DNA from: SLFT01 sp964493075
GTDB lineage: Bacteria; Hydrogenedentota; Hydrogenedentia; Hydrogenedentales; CAITNO01
Reading direction: 5' to 3'
Assembly: GCA_964493075.1 (NCBI GenBank)
Contig: CAZBNU010000045.1
Span: forward strand, 1 to 23,970
DNA length: 23,970 bases
Shown here piece after piece: positions 8,351 to 16,955 of the stretch; position 1 is the first letter of the stretch, and every line of letters begins with the position of its first letter. Position numbers and translations under genes: made by a program. A model generated the notes under the pieces. The model was given only the letters and a program-made list of their open reading frames with translations, ran no database searches and was not told the origin of the DNA.

Positions 8351-11300
8351 CTATTTCGGCTGATTTTCACTGTCCTGTGATTCTATCTCCTGTTCGAGAG
8401 TCTTGTTTGACTTTGGTTTGCGCGTGAAGAAGTCGTAGAGCACGGGTATCACAATCAAGGTGAGTATGCCGGAGACGAGGATGCCGCCAGCGGATGCGAG
8501 GCCGGTGTCGTTTCGCATTTCTGCGCCTATGCCGCGTCCGAATGCGAGGGGCAGCATGCCCAGGACGGCGGCGAGGGTGATCATGACGATAGGCCGGAAC
8601 CTTTCGGAGGCGGCGCTGACCATGGCGCCGTGGCGCGACATGCCTGCGGCTACATGCACGTTGAATTGATCCATGATGAGAATGGCGTTGTTCACCACGA
8701 TGCCGATAAGCATGACAATGCTCATCATCACAAAGATTCCCATGGCGAAACCGCCCAGCCAGAGGGAATAGAAGACGCCTATCAATGCGAGGGGCAGGGT
8801 TGCCAGAATCAGTACGGGCTGTTTGAAGGATTCGAGGATGGCGGCCAGCATGAGCACTACGAGCAGGATGGCGATGAGTCCGGCTTCTGCCAGCGCTTCC
8901 TGGCCTTCCGCCATGACTTCGTATACGCCCACAAATTCGTACTTGTATCCGGGAGGCAAGGGCGCACGCTTGTCAAACTCGGCGCTCAGCAATTCCACAG
9001 CGGTGCCCATGGGCAGCGAGGGGTCCAGATTGGAGAAGAGTTTTGCAACACGGTACTTGTTTTTGCGCGGTATCTGGAGGGGCGCCAGACCTTCTTCAAC
9101 CGAACCCAGACTGGTGAGGGACATGGGCCTTCCGGGCGCTGCCGGGAAAAGGAAGTCGCGCACCTGTTCCTTCCCCTCTTCTTCCGCAAACTTCACGACA
9201 ATGTCATAATTACGAGCGTCGCGTTTGAAGGTTCCTGCGGTAATGCCTTCAATGTTGCCGCGCAGCGCCATGCCCAGCGTGGTGGCGGGAAATTCGAGGT
9301 CTGCCAGCACGGTACGGTTGGGCCTGACGCGCAATTCCGGCCTGCCCGGACGCACGGTTGTATCCGGGTCGCGGAATCCGGGAATTTCGGTCGCTATTTG
9401 TTGCGCCTGAAGCGCCAGTTGATCCAGGACTTGCAAATCCGGGCCGGCAATCTCGAATTCCACATCTGAGGCCTGCCCACCGGAAAAATTTGGAATGGTA
9501 ACGGTATATAGCACTCCCGGAAACTTGGCAACTTTTTCACGCGCCATGTTGATGAGTGTATGTATGGATTCCGGGCGTTCGGTTCGTTCGTTGAACCTTA
9601 ACAGAATCTGCGCCAGATAAACGCCTTCACCGGTCTGCCCGAACATACCTTCCACCTTGCCGATGGTGGTCATGATGTGGCGCAGATGGGGAAGGGAACG
9701 CAGGCTTTCTTCAACAGCACTCACGCCCTCGGTGGTACGGGCCAGCGTATTGCTTGCCGGAAATTCAAGCTTGACGAACATCTCGCCGCGGTCAGGCTCG
9801 GCCCCCATGGCGGAACCCAGCGAACCGCCGATTTTCAGGCTATGGACAAAAATCACAGCAATAAGCAGTAACAACAGCACCGCAGCAACGCGGTAGTGTT
9901 CCGTAAACTGAAGAAAACGCCTGTACACCGCGACGATGGCGTCAAAGCCGCGATTCCAGAAGCGTTCCATATAGGCCAACGGCGACCGACTGTCCTTCTT
10001 TTTGGGTTTCAGCAACAACGAACACAACATGGGGGTCACTGTAAAGGACACAAACAGGGACACGAGGGTGACAATCACCATGGTCAGGGCGAAGGGCTTC
10101 ATGAACAGCCCGATCATGCCCGGCATAATTGCAATGGGAAAGAGGACGACCACGTTCGTGCCCGCACTGGCGAGTACGGCGACAAACGCCTCGCCTGCTC
10201 CGACCCTTGCGGCGTCTTTTGGAGTCATGCCTTTGTCGAGCCGCGAAACAATAAACTCCAGCACTACGATAGAGTTGGTCACCAGAATGCCCACGGACAT
10301 GCCGATGGAGAGCAATGTGGACACGTTCAATGTAAAGCCCACCATCTGCATGAAAAAGAAACCGATGACAATGGTGAGCGGCATGGTGATGCCGATGATC
10401 AGCGTGGTGCGAATGTTGTAAAGAAACAGGAAAAGGATCAATGCCGTGAGCAGAATACCGGTGAACACGTCGCGCCAGGCGCTATCCACCATGGCCTTGG
10501 TGAATGCGCCGTCATCAGTGACCCAGACCAGTTCCATGCCGCCGGGTAGTTCCTGCTGTAGTTCCTCAATCACTTCACGGACTTCATTGATCACCTGTAC
10601 GGCATTGGCTTCCGCCCGTTTCACCGCTTTGATTGCAATGGCGTTCCTCCCGTCAATGTGGGCTATCTGCCGCTGTTCTTCAGTGGTCATGCGCACTTCC
10701 GCCACATCCTTGATATAGGTGCGTTCTCCATTGCCGCCCGCCACTTCCAGGCTGCCAATGCGGGCAATGTCTTTGAAATCGGCGTCAAACTTGACGGCAT
10801 ATTCCACGCCATGGGACTTTATGCGTCCGGAGGGGATGGTACGCACGCCTTCCCGGAGCGCCTGCACCAGGTTCAGGGTTGTGAGGCCGCGAGCCGCGAG
10901 TTTTTCGCGGTCCACCAGCACATGCACCTGGCGCTCCGCGCCGCCAATCAAATCCACATTCGCCACGCCGGCAATTACGGAAATGCGGTCGCGCAACGTG
11001 TTGTCAGCGTAGTCATACAGTTCATCAATTGGGGCGTCGCCGGTCAAGGCCAGACTGAGCACCGGCTTGGCGTTAATATCAAACTTGACTACCTTCGGGT
11101 CTTCCACATCTTCGGGAAGGTCAGCGCGTATGAGGTCCAGTTTTTCGCGCACATCCATAGCAGCAAGGTCTACATCCACATCAAGATTGAATTCCAGCAG
11201 GGTCTGAGACACGTTTTCAATACAGGAGGAACTCACATCCTTCAGGCCTGATATGGCAACGACAGAATCCTCGATGCGCTTGGCGACATCCGTCTCAATT

Positions 11301-11473
11301 TCCTCGGGTGTGGCGCCCGGATACACCGTGATAATGGTAATGTAGGGAATGTCCACCTTGGGCATGATTTCGAGTCCCATCTTGCGATAAGCGTTCATGC
11401 CCAACAGGGTCAGTCCGATAATCAGGCAACTCATCGCTACGGGTCGTTTTACCGCAGCATTGGAAAGAAACAT
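8351..11473 (-). CDS. RND efflux pump inner-membrane subunit (HAE1/AcrB-like), proton relay absent
   Basis: The 1040-residue length, the N-terminal TM1, two large periplasmic loops and two sets of TM helices fit the HAE1 RND family, which exports drugs, bile salts or other hydrophobic compounds from periplasm or inner membrane through an outer-membrane channel. The TM4 segment reads GILVTNSIVVLE, so the positions of AcrB D407 and D408 are T399 and N400. The TM10 segment reads VVNNAILI, so K940 is N928. Arg at 958 matches the region of AcrB R971. The usual proton-relay triad is therefore missing and energy coupling may differ. The ATG directly follows the TAG of the membrane-fusion protein gene, and TCCTCC on the plus strand (GGAGGA in the mRNA) lies 7 nt upstream of it. 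It is the last gene of the tetR operon. Confidence 0.92.
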   Translation of the reverse strand: MFLSNAAVKRPVAMSCLIIGLTLLGMNAYRKMGLEIMPKVDIPYITIITVYPGATPEEIETDVAKRIEDSVVAISGLKDVSSSCIENVSQTLLEFNLDVDVDLAAMDVREKLDLIRADLPEDVEDPKVVKFDINAKPVLSLALTGDAPIDELYDYADNTLRDRISVIAGVANVDLIGGAERQVHVLVDREKLAARGLTTLNLVQALREGVRTIPSGRIKSHGVEYAVKFDADFKDIARIGSLEVAGGNGERTYIKDVAEVRMTTEEQRQIAHIDGRNAIAIKAVKRAEANAVQVINEVREVIEELQQELPGGMELVWVTDDGAFTKAMVDSAWRDVFTGILLTALILFLFLYNIRTTLIIGITMPLTIVIGFFFMQMVGFTLNVSTLLSIGMSVGILVTNSIVVLEFIVSRLDKGMTPKDAARVGAGEAFVAVLASAGTNVVVLFPIAIMPGMIGLFMKPFALTMVIVTLVSLFVSFTVTPMLCSLLLKPKKKDSRSPLAYMERFWNRGFDAIVAVYRRFLQFTEHYRVAAVLLLLLIAVIFVHSLKIGGSLGSAMGAEPDRGEMFVKLEFPASNTLARTTEGVSAVEESLRSLPHLRHIMTTIGKVEGMFGQTGEGVYLAQILLRFNERTERPESIHTLINMAREKVAKFPGVLYTVTIPNFSGGQASDVEFEIAGPDLQVLDQLALQAQQIATEIPGFRDPDTTVRPGRPELRVRPNRTVLADLEFPATTLGMALRGNIEGITAGTFKRDARNYDIVVKFAEEEGKEQVRDFLFPAAPGRPMSLTSLGSVEEGLAPLQIPRKNKYRVAKLFSNLDPSLPMGTAVELLSAEFDKRAPLPPGYKYEFVGVYEVMAEGQEALAEAGLIAILLVVLMLAAILESFKQPVLILATLPLALIGVFYSLWLGGFAMGIFVMMSIVMLIGIVVNNAILIMDQFNVHVAAGMSRHGAMVSAASERFRPIVMITLAAVLGMLPLAFGRGIGAEMRNDTGLASAGGILVSGILTLIVIPVLYDFFTRKPKSNKTLEQEIESQDSENQPK

Positions 11474-12670
11474 CTATTTTTCCTCCTGCTGCTGAATCTC
11501 GACGGGGGTGCCGTCGTTCACGAGGTTGCTGCCCAGGGTGACAACCAAAGCGCCCGGTACGACCGCATTATCCAACACCTCCGTCCAGCCGTCCGCAGTA
11601 AGCCCCTTCTGGATTTCGACGAGTTTGGCAGCATTTTCTTCCACCATGAACACGACATCCTTGCCGTCACGAATCTGAATAACATCGCTGGGCACGCCTG
11701 GTCCTACGCTTGAATGCAGCACCGCCTCTATATTGGCGATGGCGCCTGGGACAATGCCTTCAGGCGGGGATACCACAGCGCATTTCACCTCGAACGTACG
11801 CAACTGGTCCTGGATTTCCGGGCTCTTGTAGGTGATGGGCAACAGTCCCAGATCAACGCCGCTGACCATGACGCGCAATTGTGTCTCCCCAGTTTTTATG
11901 CGGGGATAATATTCTCCGGGCAGGAACGCAGAAACTTCCAGCACAGTGGTGTCAACCACCTTGACGACAGGATTACCGACGCCCGCAAATTCACCCTGCT
12001 TCTTGCCGCGATAGCTGACCCAGCCGTCTATGGGACTGATCCGCAACGAATCATCCAGACGCTTTTTGGCGATGACCAGCGCCGCTTCTGCCTGCTTTTC
12101 CTGTTCGGTACGCAAGGTTACGCCTGTGTTTGCGCGTTCCAGTTGCGCTTTCGCCACCGCGAACCCTGCCTCCATCTGTTCCATGGCGTCGGGGGTAATG
12201 GCCTGCTGCTCGCGCAACCGCGTAAACCGGTCATAATCCAGTTTTGCCTTGTCGTGCTGCGCCTGGGCGGCTACAAGTTGTGCTTCCGCGTCGCGTCGCG
12301 CACATTCCGCGACTTTCCGGTCCTGCAGCGCAATTTCATAAGCCTGGGTCACCATCACTTTTTCTATCTGAAAAAGCTGCGTTTCATTGGCTTTCACCGG
12401 GTCGCCTTCTTCCACAAACATATCGGTTATGACGCCGTCAATCTGGGGCGAAACCATGGCGTAATTCTTTGCAAGCAGGTTGCCCTGAGCAATAATGCGT
12501 TCCTCGAAAGTACGCTCTTCCACGGGGGTTACCGAAACGGCGACCTCTCGCGCTGCGCCGTCTCCCTGGGCAAAGACTTTGCTGTCCCCGGAAGGGTTAC
12601 AGCCCTGCAAAAGCATTACTGTTGTTGCAGCAACGGTCAGCAACATTGTTTTTGTGAAGGTACTACTCAT
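11474..12670 (-). CDS. RND membrane-fusion (periplasmic adaptor) lipoprotein
   Basis: The 398-residue protein starts with a signal peptide ending in a lipobox (MLLQGC, Cys24), so it is anchored by lipid. The region around residues 55-85 (AQGNLLAKNYAMVSPQIDG, then VEEGDPVKANETQLFQIE) is the split biotinyl-lipoyl-like domain. A long helical hairpin at about 95-200 is the coiled coil that meets the outer-membrane factor, and beta-barrel and membrane-proximal segments follow. It bridges the RND pump and the channel encoded on either side. The start ATG overlaps the end of the upstream gene in the string ATGAGTAG, an 8-nt overlap that suggests translational coupling. Confidence 0.9.
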   Translation of the reverse strand: MSSTFTKTMLLTVAATTVMLLQGCNPSGDSKVFAQGDGAAREVAVSVTPVEERTFEERIIAQGNLLAKNYAMVSPQIDGVITDMFVEEGDPVKANETQLFQIEKVMVTQAYEIALQDRKVAECARRDAEAQLVAAQAQHDKAKLDYDRFTRLREQQAITPDAMEQMEAGFAVAKAQLERANTGVTLRTEQEKQAEAALVIAKKRLDDSLRISPIDGWVSYRGKKQGEFAGVGNPVVKVVDTTVLEVSAFLPGEYYPRIKTGETQLRVMVSGVDLGLLPITYKSPEIQDQLRTFEVKCAVVSPPEGIVPGAIANIEAVLHSSVGPGVPSDVIQIRDGKDVVFMVEENAAKLVEIQKGLTADGWTEVLDNAVVPGALVVTLGSNLVNDGTPVEIQQQEEK

Positions 12671-14054
12671 TATTGTCTTCCTTTTGCCCCTGCCATGTTA
12701 CGCCAAGCACGTTTCGTGCTATGGCAGCCATTACTTGTTTCTGATACTGCGCATTGGTAGCGTTCACCTGCGCTGCATCATGTTGCGCCACGGTATCGAG
12801 CATTTCCGAAGGGCGCAACAGTCCTTCGTGCATTTTCGCCTTATCTTCCTTCAACTTAAGCGCGGCGGCGGCGGCGGCGGCCTGTGCCAGGTTAGACTGC
12901 GCCTCGGCATCCGCGAGATGGGTATGGGCACGCACGGTTTCCAGCAGTAACGCCAGGCTTTCCTGTTCCCGCGCCAGAAACGCTTTTTCCTGCTCGGTGC
13001 GGGCGACGAGGTATTCGTTAACATTGGCAAACCCGTTGAAAAGGGTCATCAGTCCTGTAAATCCCACAGCGGAGACGTAGGGATACGCCATGAAGGAATT
13101 CGAGGTGTGGCTGCGTCCGGCAAATCCCACCAGCGCTGGCAGGAAGTTGGCTATTGCAATGCGCGCTTTCTCCTGTTCAATGGCGATGAGCCTGTCCTCA
13201 ATGGCCAGCCGCGGATGATGCAGCAGCGCCTCCAGTATCCAGTCGTCGAGGTCGCCTTGCGGTGCTTCCACCGGGCTTGACGCGACGAGTTGTATGGATG
13301 CGGTGGGCGCCATTCCCATTGCGGTGAGCAGTTCAGCCTGGCAGCGTTCCCGGGCGCGGGTATTCATTTCAAGGGCCTGTTCCCGTGCAAGGGACAAAAC
13401 GCATACCTGTGCGAGGTCGGCTTCGGTGACCATGCCCTCCTTGTACCAGGCTTCCACCTCTTTCAGGAGTGTCGTGGCGGCATCCCGCTGTGACTTGAGG
13501 GTGCGCTGTGATTCCTCTGTGGCCAAACACTGAAAATACAGTCCGGTCACCTGCAGGGCGATCATCTGGCGCGTGTAGTCCTCCGCAATATCACTGATTT
13601 CTTCGCCGCGCCGGTGTATGGCATAGAGAAACCACGTTGCCGGGGCGAAAATGGGCATGTGCGCCTGTAGCGCTGTTTCCCGCACAATACGGTCCTGCAT
13701 GGTGGTGGACATGTTGCCGAAAAGTTGGGTTGCCGGGGCGCGGTCCAGTTCTGTGGAGGTGTATTCGAGGGATACTTCCGGCAGGAAATTGGCAAAGGCA
13801 ATGCGCCGGTTCAGTTTTGCCAGTCGCTTTTCGAGGGCAGCGGTTTTGATGGTAAGATTACCGTCCAGTGCAACAGCGATACAGCGGTCCAGAGTAAAGG
13901 TATCGCCACGGGCCAGCACGGCTTCGGTTTGGGTATCCATCCGGGCGAGAAAATCTTCGGCATCCGTCTGACGTACCAGCACGCCTTCAAAGGTGGCGCA
14001 GCCCTGCACCAGGCAACAGACAAACAAAACGACACTAACTATGATTTTAGGCAT
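12663..14054 (-). CDS. Outer-membrane factor (TolC/OprM-like) lipoprotein
   Basis: From the ATG at 14054 the protein is 463 residues, a usual length for the family. A signal peptide ends in LVQGC (Cys19). After it come the typical opening LDRCIAVALDGNLTIKTA, a repeated pattern of long amphipathic helices and beta strands, and a second half that repeats the first (LDDWILEALLHHPRLAIEDRLI). It forms the trimeric exit duct of the efflux system. A TTG two codons upstream at 14060 has GGAGG 6 nt before it and is an alternative start; the ATG has AAGGGA close by. The gene overlaps the tetR stop by 8 nt and the adaptor start by 8 nt. Confidence 0.88.
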   Translation of the reverse strand: MPKIIVSVVLFVCCLVQGCATFEGVLVRQTDAEDFLARMDTQTEAVLARGDTFTLDRCIAVALDGNLTIKTAALEKRLAKLNRRIAFANFLPEVSLEYTSTELDRAPATQLFGNMSTTMQDRIVRETALQAHMPIFAPATWFLYAIHRRGEEISDIAEDYTRQMIALQVTGLYFQCLATEESQRTLKSQRDAATTLLKEVEAWYKEGMVTEADLAQVCVLSLAREQALEMNTRARERCQAELLTAMGMAPTASIQLVASSPVEAPQGDLDDWILEALLHHPRLAIEDRLIAIEQEKARIAIANFLPALVGFAGRSHTSNSFMAYPYVSAVGFTGLMTLFNGFANVNEYLVARTEQEKAFLAREQESLALLLETVRAHTHLADAEAQSNLAQAAAAAAALKLKEDKAKMHEGLLRPSEMLDTVAQHDAAQVNATNAQYQKQVMAAIARNVLGVTWQGQKEDNNE

Positions 14055-14721
14055 GAGCAATCCCTTCCTCCAGGAAAGCAGGTATGGGCAGGTTCAATCC
14101 ACAGATGAGCACTTTTGCCACATGCCGCAGAATCGCTTTCTGGAATCCTGAATCGGTTAAATCCTTATGGTTCGGTACAATCCGCATGAAATCTTCTGCA
14201 TATACATAGTGGATAAGCTGCCCCATGAGGGAATCCACCCACAGGTCTGTTTCCTCCATGCTCATGCCCGCCCGGCAGCATTGAAGTACCCCACGCAACG
14301 CGTCAACATTAGGCATGACCAGTTCTTCCATGATGCTCCAGATGGCGGGTGTCGGCTTTAACATGATGTGCATGAAGATACGTCCGTACCAGCGGGGATG
14401 AACGCCCGTAAAAAACTGCTGGACATGCTCTTCCACAATACGGTAGAGCGCCTCGGCACATTTGATCGGATCCGTTCCCCAGTCCTGCTTGCATTTCAGT
14501 AATTCCTCCGCACGGTAACAACGGGTCTGCTCCAGTACATGGCGGATAACGACCAGGTACAGATTTTCCTTGGACCCAAAATGATAGTTTACCGCTGCGA
14601 TATTGGCCTTGCATTTTTCCGCGATGGCGCGAATGGTCGTTCCTTCTACGCCGTGCTCTGCAAAGAGTTCTCCTGCAGCGTGCAGTAGTGCTTCCTTTGT
14701 AGTGGATACAGTCCGTTCCAT
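14047..14721 (-). CDS. TetR-family regulator of the efflux operon
   Basis: The 224-residue protein has an N-terminal TetR helix-turn-helix (residues about 8-55: ALLHAAGELFAEHGVEGTTI, then NIAAVNYHFGSKENLYL). The NIAAVNYHFGSK form resembles the CecR/YbiH (DUF1956) group. The C-terminal ligand-binding domain is all-helical. AGAGG lies 8 nt before the ATG. As the first gene of the tetR-OMF-MFP-RND transcript it most likely represses its own operon through the palindrome at 14781-14809, with derepression by an efflux substrate; the ligand is unknown. Confidence 0.9.
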   Translation of the reverse strand: MERTVSTTKEALLHAAGELFAEHGVEGTTIRAIAEKCKANIAAVNYHFGSKENLYLVVIRHVLEQTRCYRAEELLKCKQDWGTDPIKCAEALYRIVEEHVQQFFTGVHPRWYGRIFMHIMLKPTPAIWSIMEELVMPNVDALRGVLQCCRAGMSMEETDLWVDSLMGQLIHYVYAEDFMRIVPNHKDLTDSGFQKAILRHVAKVLICGLNLPIPAFLEEGIAHA

Positions 14722-14770
14722 GATTGAAACCTCTCTGGTTCATGCCCACTAAATCCCTGATCATTGCGAG

Positions 14771-14799
14771 AGTATACCATAAACAATCGCTTGATTCAA
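14771..14799 (-). promoter_or_regulatory. Promoter of the tetR-efflux operon
   Basis: On the minus strand TTGAAT (14794-14799) and TATACT (14771-14776) are separated by 17 nt. Transcription would begin near 14764, about 43 nt before the tetR ATG. The -35 lies in the middle of the palindromic operator, so bound repressor would block RNA polymerase. Confidence 0.65.
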
Positions 14800-14809
14800 G
14801 CGTTTGTTT
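14781..14809. promoter_or_regulatory. Predicted TetR operator palindrome
   Basis: The arms AAACAATCGCTTGA (14781-14794) and TCAAGCGTTTGTTT (14796-14809) flank a single central T; 13 of 14 positions are complementary. The size, symmetry and position over the -35 of the operon promoter are those of a TetR-type operator. It is the only strong palindrome in the divergent region between tetR and the phage-like cassette. Confidence 0.75.
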
Positions 14810-14912
14810 TAATATGCGAAGAAAAAAGCAGATAATACCTTATGCGCATTATTTGCGGTTTTTGGGAAGCCAATGGCGAGACTGGAAAATACGGCGTTTG
14901 CTTATGGGGGAT

Positions 14913-14939
14913 GGGATTTATGGGATTTATGGGATTTAT
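14913..14939 (+). repeat. Three tandem 9-nt units GGGATTTAT
   Basis: Three perfect copies of GGGATTTAT occupy 14913-14921, 14922-14930 and 14931-14939. The sequence just before them (GGGGGATGGGAT) continues the pattern imperfectly. It is the cleanest of the 9-nt-period tracts in the intergenic spaces of this window. Confidence 0.85.
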
Positions 14940-14973
14940 GAGCCTAGAACTATTAGAGTGGGTGACGGGCGTC

Positions 14974-15002
14974 AAAAGTAAACGAATGCGTTTACTTTTT
15001 TT
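14974..15002 (+). terminator. Terminator-like hairpin before the phage cassette
   Basis: The arms AAAAGTAAACG (14974-14984) and CGTTTACTTTT (14989-14999) form an 11-bp perfect stem with loop AATG, and the T run extends to 15002. The stem is AT-rich, so its strength as a terminator is uncertain. It could insulate the cassette from upstream transcription. Confidence 0.4.
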
Positions 15003-15154
15003 GCCGGGCTGCGTCTCCCCAAAGTTGAGGATTTTGCCTTGTTTTCAGGCTTTTTTGCGGCTACTTCCTCCGATTTATGCAAATCGTTTGTGCGGACCGG
15101 GTAGAAGCACTTACACACTTCCCCGAGATAGAACAACCCAAGAGGAGAATCACA

Positions 15155-16411
15155 ATGGCGCGTTCAGGATTTTTTCGACGCATTGGGCAATTGTTATGGA
15201 AGCGACAACGAAGCAGACCTATGGAAACCATGGGAACGGTTTCCTGTCCTGAACACGGCCGCCAATCTGGTCTGTTTGCAAGTGATTTTCTGCCTCTTCC
15301 AGACCGCGCTCCTTTTGAAATGCTGCCACTATACCGTTATTTGCGCGATACCGTCCCGGACGTCTCCGATGCCATCTGGTCGTGGAAGCGGTTATGCCAT
15401 ACTGGTCACGACGTGGCGCTAATGGGCGTGAACGGTGGTGAAGCGCCTTCCGAAGCCCGTGCCATCGTGGATGATCTTGCCTCTCGTGTTCATGCCGCCG
15501 ACGGCGGATTGGATGGTCTTTTGGACATCTTTTATGCCTCTCTGTTCACCTTTGGCGCGGCGGCACTCGAAGTAGTGCCGGGCAATGCACGGGAGTGGAT
15601 TCACGACATCGTTCCTGTGGACGTGTGGACGGTTCGTTTTCGCCGCAACAAGGGACGGCTCGAAGCGTGGCAGCTGTTCGAGGGTGAATCCACACTGCTT
15701 CCCCAGGATTCCTTCTTCTATGTCGGTCTCGACCGGGACGGCACCAATCCTTATGGGCGCAGCATGCTGCGCGCCCTACCCAATATGATCAGTATTCAGC
15801 AACAACTCATCGCCGATATGGCGAAAGCCACCCACAACGCCGGCTGGAGCAAACTACATGTGCAGTACCGGCCTGAGGAGCGTCCACCCGGCGAATCCGA
15901 AGACGCGTATCGCACCCGCATGTCGCAGAACCTGGGCGCGTTGCGCGACCGGTTGAGCGGCGCGGCAGTGGACCAGAACCTGGTCACCTACGACAATGTG
16001 GACGTATCGGTGCTGGGCGGGAACCATCGCAGTCCGACGTTCTACGACAACCACAAGGCCATTGAGGAGCAGGTGATCACAGGCATGCACATGATGCCGG
16101 TACTGATGGGGCGCAACTACGGCTCCACGGAAACCTATGGCACGGCACAATTCGAGGTGGTGAATCGCCAGGTGCAGACCGTAAACCGGCAGGTGGGGCA
16201 TTTGCTCGAGCGCATTTATAACCGCGAATTGTCGCTACGCGGCGTGGCTGCAAAAGCCGAGGTGCAGATGCGCGGCAACCGCACAGTGGACATTCTGAAA
16301 GAAGCAACCGCCCGCGGTCGTGAGATTGACAACACGTTGCGATTGATTGAGGCCGGGTTGCTGGAGAAGGAAGAGGCCGGCGCAAGACTGAACCAACACG
16401 GTGTGGCGTAA
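15155..16411 (+). CDS. Phage portal protein (Mu gp29/DUF935-like)
   Basis: The 418-residue protein starts at the ATG with AGGAG 7 nt upstream; an earlier in-frame ATG at 15077 lacks this. Portal-like features include ISDAIWSWKRLC-type N-terminal helices, a TFGAAALEVV strand, a DGTNPYGRSMLRALPN segment near residue 205, and MGRNYGSTETYGTAQFEVV near 325, close to motifs of the DUF935/gp29 portal group. Portals form the dodecameric ring at one vertex through which DNA is packaged and to which the tail attaches. It is the first gene of the structural cassette; the terminase genes that usually sit just upstream are absent, and the next genes upstream belong to the divergent host efflux operon. Confidence 0.75.
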   Translation: MARSGFFRRIGQLLWKRQRSRPMETMGTVSCPEHGRQSGLFASDFLPLPDRAPFEMLPLYRYLRDTVPDVSDAIWSWKRLCHTGHDVALMGVNGGEAPSEARAIVDDLASRVHAADGGLDGLLDIFYASLFTFGAAALEVVPGNAREWIHDIVPVDVWTVRFRRNKGRLEAWQLFEGESTLLPQDSFFYVGLDRDGTNPYGRSMLRALPNMISIQQQLIADMAKATHNAGWSKLHVQYRPEERPPGESEDAYRTRMSQNLGALRDRLSGAAVDQNLVTYDNVDVSVLGGNHRSPTFYDNHKAIEEQVITGMHMMPVLMGRNYGSTETYGTAQFEVVNRQVQTVNRQVGHLLERIYNRELSLRGVAAKAEVQMRGNRTVDILKEATARGREIDNTLRLIEAGLLEKEEAGARLNQHGVA

Positions 16412-16422
16412 ACAACATACTT

Positions 16423-16477
16423 CGCGAAAGCAGGTACAGGTACCGCTCGTACCTCGCGTTACCAGTCCCCGTTTTCA
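16423..16477. repeat. Diverged REP-like hairpin element, copy 1
   Basis: The segment opens CGCGAAAGCAGGTACAGG and closes CCAGTCCCCGTTTTC, like the clean copy at the right edge of the window (GCGAAAGCGGGGACAGGCAC to CCAGTCCCCGTTTTCGC), but the interior arms have decayed. It sits between the portal and protease genes. Confidence 0.55.
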
Positions 16478-16497
16478 CTTAACAAGGAGAATCGAAC

Positions 16498-16955
16498 ATG
16501 GAACTTGAACCTTTTGTATTCAATCATACGGGCGCGCTGGTGAGTACGCGCTCCCAACAGGACGAATCCTCCGAAGCATTGGAAGCCATCAACCGCTTTG
16601 CATTGCGTCCGTTGCAGCAGGAAGAAGTGGCGGTGTTCACGCTGGACCTGTGCAACAACCAGGTGGACAAACATTTCAGCCGCTTCCCGGAAGAGGAACT
16701 CGACCGGATCAACTGGCTCACACCGGGACGTCCTCTGATGGAACGACACGACCTGCGCGGCACCCTGCCACGGGGCACGTTCTTCCGCTCTCACATTCAT
16801 CAACAGGACGATTTTCGTTCGGTGCGTCCGGAGGTGTATGTGCTACGCGCCACGGACAACCACGACTTCATTCTCAACATCGAAGGCGGCGTGTACCGGG
16901 AAACGTCCATCGGGTTTTCCTTTCGCACGCCAGAATGCGCGGTATGCGGCAAGGA
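16498..16955 (+). CDS. Prohead protease, 3' part lost in assembly gap
   Basis: Only the first 152 codons and two bases are visible before the run of N. The segment PLMERHDLRGTLPRG carries His84 and YRETSIGFSF carries Ser137, matching the His and Ser of S78-type HK97-like prohead proteases, which cleave scaffold and capsid N-termini during head maturation. Just before the gap comes ECAVCGK (C147, C150), possibly half of a zinc-binding cysteine cluster that would continue in the missing part. AGGAG lies 7 nt upstream of the ATG. The sequence after the gap cannot be assigned to this gene, because the gap length, and hence the frame, is unknown. Confidence 0.65.

Larger units (their letters stand above)
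14810..15154. other. Spacer between efflux operon and phage cassette
   Basis: No gene is supported here. The spacer holds three perfect tandem copies of GGGATTTAT at 14913-14939, a terminator-like hairpin at 14974-14999, and the Shine-Dalgarno of the portal gene at 15143-15147. A promoter for the plus-strand cassette would be expected here, but no convincing -35/-10 pair was found. No attachment-site-like or integrase sequence was seen. Confidence 0.5.

Noticed and set aside
8630..9469. A 279-codon open frame on the plus strand opposite the RND gene
   Set aside because: It is fully antisense to the well-supported pump gene, is His/Gln-rich in the way of reverse-frame shadows, and has no recognisable domain.
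11714..12760. A 348-codon open frame on the plus strand opposite the adaptor gene
   Set aside because: It is antisense to the membrane-fusion protein gene and its composition (many His, Phe, Arg and Cys) is that of a shadow frame.
14913..14939. CRISPR array or direct-repeat array
   Set aside because: Units are 9 nt with no spacers, and there are no cas genes in the window.
15077..15154. Upstream start for the portal gene
   Set aside because: The ATG at 15155 has AGGAG 7 nt upstream, while 15077 has no Shine-Dalgarno, and the added residues look like translated spacer.
14722..15154. tRNA gene or attachment site at the left edge of the phage cassette
   Set aside because: No cloverleaf-like sequence or direct repeat matching another part of the window was found.
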